This document shows positions 34,001 through 45,197 of a DNA stretch of 64,000 nucleotides, piece by piece; positions within the stretch are counted from its first letter, which is position 1; each line of letters starts with the position of its first letter. The notes under the pieces are model-generated. The model did not search any database, was not told the DNA's origin, and saw only the letters and a list, made by a program, of their open reading frames with translations. A program made the translations under genes and the position numbers. This DNA is from Cyanophora paradoxa. Its lineage: Eukaryota; Glaucocystophyceae; Cyanophorales; Cyanophoraceae. Where the stretch lies: assembly GCA_004431415.1 (NCBI GenBank), contig QPMI01000449.1:62001-126000 (forward strand), in the 5' to 3' direction.

Positions 34001-37000
34001 GTCTGCCTGCTTGCGCACCGCTCTCTCCTCAAGCTCTGCGAAGTCGTCTGCACCGACGGCGGGAACCGAAGCCTGCGCGGCACGCGCGCAAAATCATGTC
34101 AGCGTTGTGAATCTTTAAAGAGATTGAGGAGTTGAATGTGAAGCGGACCTCCCGATCGAGGAGCTCGAGCTCAGGCGTCGAAGCGCGCTCCAACGGACGG
34201 GAGGCCTGCACCTGCTCCTGCCGCCGACCGTGAGCGAGACCCGCAGCGGACCGGACGAGCGCGGCGCGCTCGCGCACCCGCTCCGGAACGAGGCCGGCTC
34301 CGTCGCCGTTGCCGTCGCCGCCGTCTTCGCCCTTCGCGACCGTACGCGTCTCCGGCGCCGAGTCCAGCTCGTCGGCCGCGGGCCGCTCCGTAGCCTCGAG
34401 CGCTGCGTCGATGGCTTCCTCCTTTGCATCCGCCTCCGGATCCGCGGGCGCCAGCCCGCCCTGCTCCGCCACGTTTCCGCTGACTTCCGGCTCTAGATCC
34501 ACGTCGCGGAGCTCGCCAGTCGCCTTCGAAGAGGATATTATGAGGAGCCACGCGTGCAAAATCTAGAGGAACGGCCAACACAAAAGAACGCACCTGCTCA
34601 ACGCCAGCCTCGTCCGAAGCGTACTTGGGCGCCAGCTCGGCCTCCGCCGCCTCTGCCGCCGCGACCTCCGCGCCCTCGTCCGCCTCCTCTAGCTCGAGCT
34701 CGCCCCTGTCCTCCGCGCGCTTCGGCGGCGGGGCCACGATGCTGTTCTTCGCCGACGGGTCCGCCTTCCGCACCACTTCGACCTTCTCGTCACCCGAACT
34801 CTGACGCGGGAACAAGTTAGAGAGCTTGAGCTCAACATTGTAATTTCGCGAACGCGCACTTCGGTCCCGTCCTCGGCCCCCTCCTCGTCCTTGGGCAGGG
34901 GCACGATGCTGTTCTTGGCCAGTTCGCCCGGCCCGTCGGCGGGGAGCTTGGCCACCGGCGCCGCCTCCGCCCTGGGCGCCTGCGGTGGCGCCGGCGGTCG
35001 TGATCAGCCGTCTCCGCCTCGCCTGAATCCATGAGATTGTAAGCAGATGCGGCACCTGCTTGCCGCCCGAGCTCCCGCTCTTGCCCAGCTTCTTCTGCTT
35101 TGGCGCCGGAGCCTGTGCGTGCACGAAATTCTTAAATTCAGAGCGGGCGGCAGAGTTCGCTCGGCGCCCGCACCTCGGCGACGGCCGTCGGGGCTTTGGG
35201 CGCCGGCGGGGTCTGCTTCTTCGGCGCCGTGGCGGCACCCGCCCCCGTCGACTTCCGCTGCTCGAGATCAAGAAAATCAACCAAGAGAACGACCGCGAAA
35301 CGTAACCAAGAGAACGCACCTCGACGGAAACCGCGGCCTTGGGCGAAGGGGACTCCGTCTGCGCGGCCGCTCAGCGCGCGCTTCGCTTCGCGAATGCGAA
35401 ACGCGCGCGCGAGCGCACGGCGGGGCCCGCGGCGCTCGACCCGCCCTGCGTCCTGTCCAGCCACGCCTGCAACGAAACTGTAAGCAGAAGCGATCTTTGG
35501 CGACAGCTGCAGGGATAAGAACGGCTCGCTCGCCAGGGCGCGGGCGCATTCCTCGAGGAAGGGGACGTAGGCACGCTCGCAGGCGGCCGGCCCCGCCGCC
35601 GCCAGCGACTCGGCGCGAAGCAGCAGCGCCGCCCGCACGTCCTGCGAAATTAAACGACTCAGCGGAGATCTGGACGAAGACATGCAAAAGAAATGAAATG
35701 AATTAAAGATCAACTAAACTAACTTAGCGGAGATCTAGATCTAGACGAAGGCACGCAAATGGAATTCAACAAAACAAATGATTCTTCAAAGGGGCGCCGC
35801 GGCGGACCGGGAGGGGGGCGTCCGGGTCGAGGCGGGCGATGCGCCGCGAGAAGCCCCGGAAGAAGGCCGCCCGCGCCTGCGATCCGATCTTGTTAGTTCA
35901 AGGCAAGAATGCTGGGAGATCTCGCTAAAGTCTTGGCTTAAAGCTTGCACTCCAGGACTCTAAGCTATGGCATTTGCCTTGAGCAATAAATCTTCTTAAG
36001 CTTCGAATTCTATGAGGTCTTCGAGCTCGGGCGCCGAGCGTCAGTCAACGGGGCGGGCCTTGGTGTCGCCGAGGGCGGAGCGGGGCCGGGAGGCCTCCCA
36101 CGCCTCCTCCACCAGCTCCTCCAGCGCCGCCTAGGGGGACGCGTACAGTGAGAGCGAGCTCGAGGACATTGAGCTCAGGCACTTGATGAAAGAAGCTTAG
36201 AGGCTAAGAGCTTATCGTGCGTTCTGACGAGCGCGAGAGGAGGCCCGGGGCGGGGCGGGGCGGGCCGGGGCGGGGCGGGGCCGGGGGCGCACGGCGTCCT
36301 CGTGAGCAAGGTCCTCCCCCACGATCCGCAGCGACGCGTCCTGCCCGACCCCAGCCCGCGGGTGAGCCAGCGAGCTCGAGCGAGCGAGCGAGCAGAGGCG
36401 GGATGTTTTAAGGGGCCGGGCTGGACGGCGGCAGCGGCGGAGCAGTCCAGGGCAGCAGCTGGATGGAAGGCAGCAGCGGCCCCGATCGCGATCGCGAGCC
36501 GCGACATCGAGGAACTAGCGCGGCGGAGGGCCCGGGGCGGTCCACGGCAGAGGCGGGAGGGGGCTGGCTTCACGGCCTAGCTTCACGAGGGCCTAGCCCG
36601 GGGGTCTGCGTCGATGAACGCACCAGGACGCTGCCCCACTCGGTGAGGAAGGCGCGGCCCTCGCCGGCCGTCGCCGCCCCCAGGCGCCCCGCCCCGTCCA
36701 CCAGGTACGCCCGCATGTCCTGCCCGCGCGCACGCCGGTCAGACCAAGGCAATATAAATGCGAGAGGTCGAGATCTAGAAGCGGGAGGGCGGGGCGGGGC
36801 GGGGCGGGCGCACGGGGACAGGGCCCGGGATGTCGACCCACGCCAGCATCTCCGCCACGCAGCGCACCCCCTCGTGCCGCGCCTGCAAAAGCGGCACCGT
36901 CAAAAAGGCAGACTAGAAGGGCAGACACGGAGCAGAATATAAACGGACCTCGGGGGCCTGGGCGCTGGTCGACCACGAGTACGAGACCGCGTCCTGTTAA

Positions 37001-40000
37001 TGAAACGGAAAGGATAAATCTCATTGCTCACATAGAAGTTCTTAAGATAGAAGCCTTGGGTTATCGTACCCTGATGTCCTTGAGGACGGCGGCGAGGGGC
37101 CGGCCCTCGCGGGCGCGGCGCGGGTCGAAGCCGGGGTGCAGCGGCACGGCCGAAGCCGGGCTCGAGCTCTTGGCCTGCTGCGCGGGGCCGGGGCGATCGC
37201 GAGCGGCCATCTCGCCATCCTCGCCCTCCTCCTCGTCCTCCTCCTCCTCGGCTTCGTCCACGGAAAGTGATGAAGACTCGGCCGAGGCCGCCGACGCCGC
37301 CCCCTCGCCGGTCTGCATCATATGCACGAAGTTACTATGGGAGGAAGGCGCAGAGGCGGCGGCGAAGGAGAAGGAGCGGCACCTCGCCAGCGGCCAGCGC
37401 GGCGAGCCAGCCCTGCAGACGGCGCCGGCGTCAGGTGCGGATGAGCTCGGAAATCTGGAAATTCGGATCCGGCGCACCAGGGCGCCCTCGCACTCGGCGA
37501 GGAACCCGCCGTACGCCCTAAGCTTCCCGCTCGCCGCGGCGCCCTCGAGCTCGACCTCGAGCTCGCCCGCCAGCGACTCGGCCCGCAGCAGCAGCGCCGC
37601 GCGCACGTCCTGCAAAGCGAAACGAGTAAGGGGACGAAGAAGAAGAAACGCAAAAGTAAAGGGCGCGGACGAAGAGAGGCGCGTCGGGGTCCAGACGCGC
37701 GAGGCGGTTTGCGACGGAGGAGAGCAGCGCGGCGCGCGCCTGCGAGCCGGTCTTGTTGTTAAAGGCAAGTGCGGTCTTGTTTTAAGGTCCTTTGTACTTA
37801 AAGCTATACATGGAATCAGCTTCAAGCAGTAACTCTTGTCAAGCTTCGAATTCTATGAATTGTTAACTCTTGTCAAGCTTCGAATTCTATGAATTGTTAA
37901 CTCTTGTCAAGCTTCGAATTCTATGAATTGTTAACTCTTGTCAAGCTTCGAATTCTATGAATTGTTAACTCTTGTCAAGCTTCGAATTCTATGAATTGTT
38001 AACTCTTGTTAAGCTTCGAATTCTATGAATTTCTATGCAACGGATGCCAGCGGCGCGGCGCGCGCCTGCGAGCCGGTCTTGTTGTTAAAGGCAAGTACGG
38101 TCGTGGTTTAAGCTTAAGGCCTTTTGTTTTAAGCTTAAGGCCTTAAGGCCTGCTTAAAGCAGTAAATCTTGTTAAGCTTCGAATTCTATGAATTTCTATG
38201 CAACGGATGCCAGCAGCGCGGTGCGCGCCGTCGGATCCGCGAGCCGCTTCCGCCGCGCCGGCGCCGCCTCCCCCTGCATCTCGTCCACCAGCGCCTCGAG
38301 CAGGACCTGCAAGCGAATGCTTAGCTATAGAATGTCGAGGTGCAGTACAAAACCTAATGTAAAGGTAAAGATGAAGCGGTCTCTGTAACTATAAGATAGA
38401 TTTTAGAATGTAGTGGTGCAGCTCTGTAATTATAGGATATCGATACTATTTAGATTGTGGATCTAGATCTAGAGGTGCATGACAAGCTCTTTCGAATTCA
38501 GAGCTTGCATTCACCGCGTCGTTGTCGAGCATATCCTCGCCGACGATGCGGAAGGCGGCTCCCAGAGAGGCGCCCCACTCCGCGAGGAACGCGGAGCAGG
38601 CTTCGGCGTCGGTGCCGGCGGCGGCCCCCGAAGCGAGCTGGCCGGCCCGGGCGATGATGTAGGCGCGCATGTCCTGCGCCGAACAATGAGATCTTAGAAT
38701 AATAATACAAAGATGTAACGTTTAACGGCGCACCGGTGCAGGAGTCGGGAGGTCCACGCCCGCCAGCAGCTCCGCCACGCGGCGGACCCCCGCCGGCGCG
38801 TCGGCGTCCGATCCCGAGCCCGACGCCAGCTCCGCCCGCGCGCGCCGCACGCGTTGGAGGACCCCCTCCAGGCTGCCCTCGTCGGCCTCCTCCTCCTCCT
38901 CCTCTGCTTGCTCCGCGGCCGCGGCCGCGGCCTCCTGTTCCGCAGCGTCGGCGTCGGCGTCGGCGACGGCGCGCGGGGCCGCCCTTGCTTCCCCGGCCTC
39001 GTCCTCTTCCTCTTCCTCTTCCTCGCCGGCGTCGTCGCTGCGCTTGACGGACGGGACCTGCACACATGCGTCAGGGCGGAAGCTAAGGGACAAGGGGACG
39101 GCCGGGGCAGAGGGCCGAACCGCGAAGGCCTTGCCGCCGCCCTCCACGAGGCGCTCGTTCAACCACGTCTGCAAAGGCACGTTGGATTTCGATACGATAA
39201 GGATTAGCCGCGTCAATATCGCGCACGAGGGCGGCGGCGCAGTCGGCGAGGGCCGGGGTGTAGTGCTTCTTGGCGGCGGCGGGCCCCTCGGCCACCAGAT
39301 CCTCCAGGCGCCGCACGCAGACCTCCCGCACGTCCTGCGGGAGGGATGAAGGAAGTGTGAGAGGAGGAAGCGCTCCAGTGGGCCGGGGCCTCAGGTCACT
39401 AGCTCTCTAGATCTCCAAGTACTAGTAAATAATGAACAAGGATCATGTGGGGCGCACCGGGAGGGGCGCTGCGAGCTCGGCGTCGGCGAGGCGGGCGGCG
39501 AGGGCGCGGAGGGCGTCGCGGCGGCCCCGCGCCGTCCGGTTCGTCCCCGCCAGCCGCCCCGCCCCCCGCAGCTCCTCCACCACCGCCCCCACCGCCGCCT
39601 GCGCGCGGATCACATAAGTAGTCGTAACTGTGCGGCGCCGGCGCCAGGGCGCCAGGGTCACTGAGACAGGGCGCTGATCTAGAGTCACAGCTCTTAGAAT
39701 ATCATTTCATGAGGGGCGGCGGGGCGCACGGCGTCCGAGGCGGGGGCTAATAAGCTCTAATGAGATCTAATGAGATCTAATGAGATCTAATGAGATCTAA
39801 TGAGATCGTAGGCTTAGAGTGTCTCATACTAAGAAGGCGCACGGCGTTGGCGGCGGCGAGGCGGGGCCCGGCGAGGGCGAGGGCCGCCTCCAGCGCCGCC
39901 CCGCACTCCCCCAGCGCCGCCGCGTACCTGCGTGTGCCGCCCCCGCCGGAGACGTAAATGCGAGAGGCACGAACGAAATGTGAAGGATGAAAGGATAGAA

Positions 40001-42566
40001 TTCTAGAGACGACTAGTCGTTCTATATATGGAGGCTGGCCGAACAAAAATGCGAACGAACGAGACTAGTCGATGTGAGACGAGACTATTCGATGTGAGCG
40101 TCTAATTTTCTAATGTTGTAGCTTCTAGGATAATTCAAGACTAGCGCAGCTCGTTCGGTTGCATCTTATAATTAAGAAGTGGTCCCGGCGCACCTGGCGC
40201 GGCAGTCCTCGGGGGCGGCGGCGGCGAGGGCCTCCAGGCGGCCCCGCACGTACGCCCCGGCGTCCTGCGGGAGGCGGGGGCAGGGGGCGAGCGGAAGGCG
40301 GGCGGGCTAATTAGAATACGCTGCGGATATGGACGAAGGTAGCCGGGCGCACGGGGAGCGGGGCGGGGGCGGTCATGGAGCGGAGCATGGCGGCGACGCA
40401 TGCGAGGTTGGCGCGCCGCACGCGCCCCGAGAGCACCGAGCCCGTCCACCCCGCCACCGCTGCCGGCGCCGCGCGCGAGAGAGAGGTGAGATCAAGACGA
40501 CTTGGACCAAGATTAAGATATCAAGAAGACTAGATCTAGACTTCAGCGCGCGGGCACCGGTGACGTCGGCGAGGACGGCGGGGAGGGGCCGGGGGCGCCC
40601 CGCCCGCCCCGCCTCGAAGCGTGGGTGCAGGTCCGCCTCAACCTCCTTCCCCTGCACGGGGCCGATCAGGGCGGGGGGCTCAAGTAGGCTAGAGCATCGA
40701 TCATAGGGTATGGTAGAGGCCTAGAGGCCTCGGCGTTTGATATGATAGCTATAGAGGGCTGAAGCAGGTTTAAGCAGTATCTTGAGGCCTAGAGCCTTTA
40801 ATTTGTTAAAGGCGAAGATCTAGAAGGCTTTAGCTTGTGAGCAACATCACAGAGGGCTTAAGCTTAGGTTGGAGCGGCATTGAGAGGTTAAAAGCCTCGT
40901 GTGCACCTTGCTCTTCCCGCCGGGGGGCCCCTCGACGTCCGAATCCGTCTCGGGCTCCTCGGGCGCCGGCCCGGCCGCCGAAGGCGCCTGCGCCGCGCCG
41001 CGCCCCGCCCGCCCGTCAGCACGACGGCGCAGGAGCTCATGAGATCATGTTAGAGGGCCCTAGAGATCAGAGAGGGCCTAGAGCTAAGAGTCTACGCTTG
41101 ATATTAAGCTCAAGCTAAGGCGCAAAGTTCAGCGCCAGCGGGCCGGGCGCGCACCCCGAAGGCCTCGCCGCCGCCGGCCTCCAGGCTCTCTGACAGCCAC
41201 GACTGCGCCGAAACCGAAGTCAAGCGACGCCTTCGCAGACGTGGAGCCTTAAAGGCTTGAGCCTTCGCTTGGCCTTAAGCCTTAATCTTGAAGTCTTAAG
41301 CTTAAGTTTTAAGCCTTAAGCTTCGCTTTAAGGCGTGGAGCCTTAAAGGCTTGAGTCCTACACCCTTAAAGAACGTCGAAAGCATCGAGCGCACCAGGGC
41401 GTTCCCGCACTCGGAGAGCATGGTGGCGTACCCCTTCCGGCAGGCGGCCGGGCCCTCCGCCACCAGCTCCTCCACCCGCCGCACGCACACCGCCCGCAGC
41501 GCCTGCCGCGAGCAGTGTTAAGAGCGAGCGGCACTGGGCTCGAGATTCGATTCGCGAACCGGGAGGGGCTTGGCGAGGGCCAGTGCGGCGAATCGGGCCG
41601 CCAGCTCCTTCGCCTGCTCCTGCCGGGCCTTGCCCGCCCGCGTCCCGAACGCCTTCGCAGCAGCTCCTTCGATCTCCCCGATCAGCGCATCCACTGCCGC
41701 CTGCGGCCGCGCGCGCCGCGCGTCAGATCAGATCCGCCGCGCGGACTGAGAGCGGGGGCGAGAGGCGCGCCTTGTCCTTGGCGCCCATGCCCTTCCCGGC
41801 GACCGCTACCGCCGCCCTCTGCGCAGAAACCGCTGAGCTGTGCAAAGGGGCGGGCCGCTGCGCTCGAGCGCGAGCGCACCAGCACGCTCGTCGCCTCGGT
41901 GAGGAACGGGAGGTACCCGGAGCGAGAGCGACACTCGTCCGGCCGCGCCGCCAGCCGCTCCGCGCGCGACTGCAGGTACGCCCGCGCATCCTGCCGCCAC
42001 GCGAGCGCGCCGGTCAGGGGCTGGGCGCCGCGCGGCGCTGGCGCTGGCGCTGGCGCTCGCGCTGGCGGCGCTGCTCACCGGCTCGGGCGACGGGAGCTCA
42101 AGCGCCTTCAGCATCTCGGCGACGGCCTCCATCCGCTCGAGGCGCTCCTGGGGCTTCAGGACTGTGTTCGCGACCCACTGCGCCCGCCGCAGCACGACGG
42201 CGCCGACGTCCAGGGCCCGGCTCGCCTCCGCCTCCTTCGCATCGAAGCCAGGATGCAGCTTCTCAATCTGCGAGGCGCGGGGCCGTGCGGCGGACGTGAG
42301 GCTGAGCCGAGCGCTTCTAGATCTAGTTCGCCGCGCGCCGGCGACCCCGCGCCGCGCGCGAGGCCCACCGGTGCAAGGATCTTGGGGTCGAGCGAGGCGC
42401 AGAAGAAGCGCTCGCCGAATGGCTGGCCCGCGCCCCTCCGGCGCTGCTTTCGTCCTCCGAGTGCCAGTGCCGCGCCGCGCAGGGCGGCCGGACGCGGCTG
42501 CCATGCAGAGAAACGTCCCGCGATGTCCCCGCCGCGCACGGGCAGCGGGGGCGCCGCCGCGAACAT
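31072..42566 (-). CDS. Large repeat protein of unknown family, about six tandem repeat units
   Basis: Read on the minus strand, about 40 short exons fall into a repeating order. Exon a has an L-[HY]-P-x-F-[DE] motif and a hydrophobic end such as MLALADLPGPAP. Exon b resembles DVCTYFVARAERLAVGPASA. Exon c resembles KALNALIDEVRRAARSPSAL and ends in LPLP. Exon d resembles DVRAALVSRAQKLWAAGPVT...PFLAKC. A short exon e (TWLNERLVEGGGKAF) and acidic/Ala-rich linkers f follow. Exons start and end in phase 0, with donors GTGCG or GTCCG and acceptors CGCAG/GGCAG. The start is taken at ATG 42566 (MFAAAPPLPVRGG) and the stop at 31072-31074. Units begin near 42267, 40660, 39058, 37320, 33946 and 32057. 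Predicted structure is helical, possibly a scaffold; I do not recognise the family. It could be more than one gene, since linker exons at 34190-35000 are hard to join. Confidence 0.6.
31188..33946 (-). repeat. Near-identical last two repeat units of the repeat protein
   Basis: Exons a-d at about 33946-33732, 33690-33590, 33405-33256 and 33166-33060 recur at about 32057-31842, 31806-31706, 31512-31360 and 31300-31188. Long exact DNA matches are visible, for example in exon a (YPGFEAGRAAEARPLAAVLE in both) and exon d (AQKLWAAGPVTCEKAYEPFL in both). Introns differ far more than exons. Confidence 0.85.
34190..34800 (-). other. Acidic low-complexity linker exons of the repeat protein
   Basis: Minus-strand frames read Glu/Asp/Ala-rich sequence (for example ELEEADEGAEVAAAEAAEAE and ELRDVDLEPEVSGNVAEQGG) in two exons separated near 34595 by an intron. 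Similar acidic stretches separate other repeat units (about 39058-38880, EEEEEEEDEAGEA, and 37320-37200, EEEEDEEEGEDGE). Confidence 0.55.
37831..38030. repeat. 34-bp tandem repeat, 5.9 copies, in an intron
   Basis: Five complete 34-bp units and one 30-bp partial unit, each containing CTTGTCAAGCTTCGAATTCT followed by ATGAAT; copies are identical except for one base in the last unit. A further single copy lies at about 38166-38196. The block lies in an intron of the minus-strand repeat gene, next to duplicated splice-acceptor sequence (see echo at 37735 and 38060). Confidence 0.95.
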
Positions 42567-42609
42567 GATGATGAGGCGTTGACCTGGGGTACAAGATCCT
42601 CGGGTCCGG
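42567..42609. promoter_or_regulatory. Compact divergent promoter/5' region
   Basis: Only 43 bases separate the ATG of the repeat gene (minus, 42566) from the ATG of the SET gene (plus, 42610). Unless one gene has an upstream non-coding exon, both must start transcription within or across each other's coding sequence. No TATA box is visible in the gap. Confidence 0.5.
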
Positions 42610-44911
42610 ATGAGGCAGGTCCGGCGGCTGAGCGCGGAGGCCCCCGAGCAGCCGCTGCCGCGTCGGCCCGATGACGGCGGGGCAATCGAGCGCTTTGAGG
42701 CCTGGCTGCGCGATCAGGGCGTCGAGTTGGACGGCCTGCGCCTCGTGGACTTCCCTGGCTTCGGCGTCGGCCTACAGACCACCCGCAAGATCGAGGCAAG
42801 CAGTAGCTAGCGCCCGCACGCGCCCGCTCGTGCAGGCAGGGCCAGACGGGCAGCCGACTCGCGAACTTTAGCTGCCGGCCCGCCCCGCTAGCCGGAGGAT
42901 GCGAGACACCGCCCGGCGCGCGCTCACGCTCCGCTGCAGAAGGGAGACAGGATCGGGACCGTCCCGCTCCGCCTTCTCATGACGAACCGCACGGCGCGAA
43001 CCTCGCGCCTCGGGCGGCTGCTGGAGGGCGCGCCCGCCGCGGCCGTCGACGACGCTTCTGTGATGGCGCTGCATGTCCTCTGCGAGGACGCGGACCCTTC
43101 CTCCTTCTGGAGGGCCTACCTGGGTCGGCCCCGGCCCCGCCCCGCAGCTCGGGCCGCCTGACCGGGCCGGGCCGGGCCGACGCAGACACGCTGCCGAAGA
43201 CCTTCACGACGCCGCTGTTCTTTTCGGAGGAGGAGATCGATCTGCTGCAGTGCCCGCGCGCAATGCGTGCGCGTGCGCTGCCCGCCGCGACCCGTACGGC
43301 GTTCTAAGGCGGCGCCCCCGCGGCTGCTCCTCTCCGCAGCCTCCGCCCGAAAGCAGCAGCGACGGCTCAAAGCCGCCTACGAATCCTGCCGCCCCCTTCT
43401 GGAGGCGAGATACCCCCCCCCCCCGCCCTCCCCAGCGCGCCTGACTCTGTACCCCCAGGACTCCTTCCCCCCCTCGCACCGTACCTTCGAAAAGTTTCGG
43501 TGGGCCTGGTCCGTCCTCTTCACTAGGGCCTACTGGCTTGAGCCCGACCTGTTCGGGAGGTGAGTGAGGCTCTGCGTACCCCCCCTGACCGCTCGACGGC
43601 GTACCCTGAGACCCCAATCCGCCGTAGCCAGTGGGGCCTCGTACCCTTCGCCGACGCGCTGAACCACTGCTGCGAAAAGGTCCGCTTCGGCATCTTCCGT
43701 GCCCGTACCCCCCGGGTCCCAGTCTGACACGTACCCCCCCAGAACGATTCTTACTACGACGAGGACGAGAAGGCGTACGTGTGCCTTGCGGGATCGAGCT
43801 TCGCGGCGGGAAAGCAGGTACCCCCCCCCCGCCACCGTACCCCCCTTTCGGCTCCCCTCACGTACCCCCCTTTCTCCACCCCCAACTGGTCAGGTCTTCG
43901 TGAACTACGGCCCGTACGACAACTGGCGCCTCCTGAAGTGGTACGGGTTCGTCGTACCCGGGAACCCCTCCGACCACGTGAAGGCGCGTCGCACCCTCTG
44001 CACCGCGCGACTTTTCGCGTACCCCTTCTGAACCGAATCGGCGTACCGGCAGTTCTCTCCCGAGGCGGCGCTGCTTGGCCCCATACAAAAGGAGGAAGAG
44101 GCGACGCCGAAGGACGCCGTGCAGGCTAGCTTGGAGAAGGAGAAGACGGGGGCGGACCAGGCGGCGCTCAAGCGCCGCATCTTGGAGGAAAACGGCATGC
44201 TGGGGTGCGGGCCAGCCCGGCCCGGCCCCGCCCGGCCCGAGCCCTCGCCGTTCGGCTCGGCCTGGCTGACTCACGGTGCCGCGGATGCGCGGCAGGGCTC
44301 TGGGGGTACGGGCGGACGGAAAGGCGACCCCGAACCTAAAGCGGTGCGATTAGATCCGCTCAGATGAGCGGCTGCGCCGCTCTGACGCGGCCCGGCCCCG
44401 CCCCGCAGCGGCCTGTGGCTTGCCTTCTCGAGGCGAGGGGAAGGCGAGACCGAGGCCGAGTGGGCCAAGAGGGCCGAGCGCCTGGCGGCAGGCGAGGCGC
44501 GTCTGCATCCGTGCCACCCTATCGCTCCTTCAAGCCTCCTGATCCTCGCCCGTGCAGGAGAAGGTGCGGGGCTCGGTCCACCGCCGCGCCTGGGCGCACC
44601 TCGCGGCGCTGTGCAAGGCGGCGCTGCGGGGGTACCCCACCACGGAGGCGGAGGACGAGACGGTGCTCGCGGGGGCGGGCGGGGGCGGGGTACCGCCGCC
44701 CGCGGCCGCGGCGCGCCTCGCGGTGCAGTGGCGGCTCGAGCAAAAGCGCATCCTGCGGCGCTTCGTGGAGGCCGCCGAGGCGGGCGGGGGCGGGGGCGGC
44801 CGGCCCAGGGCGAAACCGGCTTCGAATTCGAGGCGGAGCGGGGGCAACCCCGCCGCAGCCTCGGGCGGGGCCGGCGGTGGCCCCGCAGCCGCGGGACGTG
44901 CGCGGAACTAG
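42610..44911 (+). CDS. SET-domain protein methyltransferase (SETD3/Rubisco LSMT type)
   Basis: Starts MRQVRRLSAEAPEQ; exon 1 (42610-42795) ends TTRKIE and uses a GC donor (GAG|GCAAGC), joining in phase to KGDRIGTVPLRLLMTN (from 42940). Further exons carry FWRAYLG, FTTPLFFSEEEIDLL, FEKFRWAWSVLFTRAYWL, WGLVPFADALNHCCEKV (the conserved D-x-x-N-H region), YVCLAGSSFAAGKQ and VFVNYGPYDNWRLLKWYGFV (the NYG...N..LL..YGF signature of the SET core). A C-terminal region (FSPEAALLGPIQKEEE, GLWLAFSRRGEGETEAEW, EKVRGSVHRRAWAHLAALC, RLAVQWRLEQKRILRRF) fits the Rubis-subs-bind helical domain. The split-SET plus C-terminal helical layout matches SETD3/SETD6/LSMT enzymes, which methylate Lys or His of non-histone proteins. 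Substrate unknown. Stop TAG 44909-44911. Confidence 0.85.
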
Positions 44912-45197
44912 CTAGGCGAAGCTAGCGGTAGCGTAGCGGGTAGGCAGAAGCTCCAGTTACCATAGATAGACAGTTCTGCAGTGAATCGGTGAACCAGCAG
45001 TGAATTCACAAAAAGCACCAGCATGAATTCAAAGCAAGAGTGAGTTGTGCCGGGTACGCTAATTGCCAAGCGCGTCACCCGAGCTGCGGCTGCGGCTCTT
45101 CTATCGCTGGTTTCAGAGCGTTCTCGGACCCTACATTCAGCCTTGCGTAGCGGAGGCAGCGGAAGCGCCGCCCCCGCGGCGCGGGTGCGACAGCGCG
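44912..45197. other. Short intergenic region
   Basis: Spacer between two plus-strand genes, with TAGCTAGGCGAAGCTAGC words. The reading frame of the next gene is open upstream of its first ATG, so its true start might lie further left, but no other ATG in that frame is seen. Confidence 0.5.

Noticed and set aside
37831-38030. CRISPR-like array
   Set aside because: Units abut with no spacers, in a eukaryotic intron; it is a simple tandem repeat.
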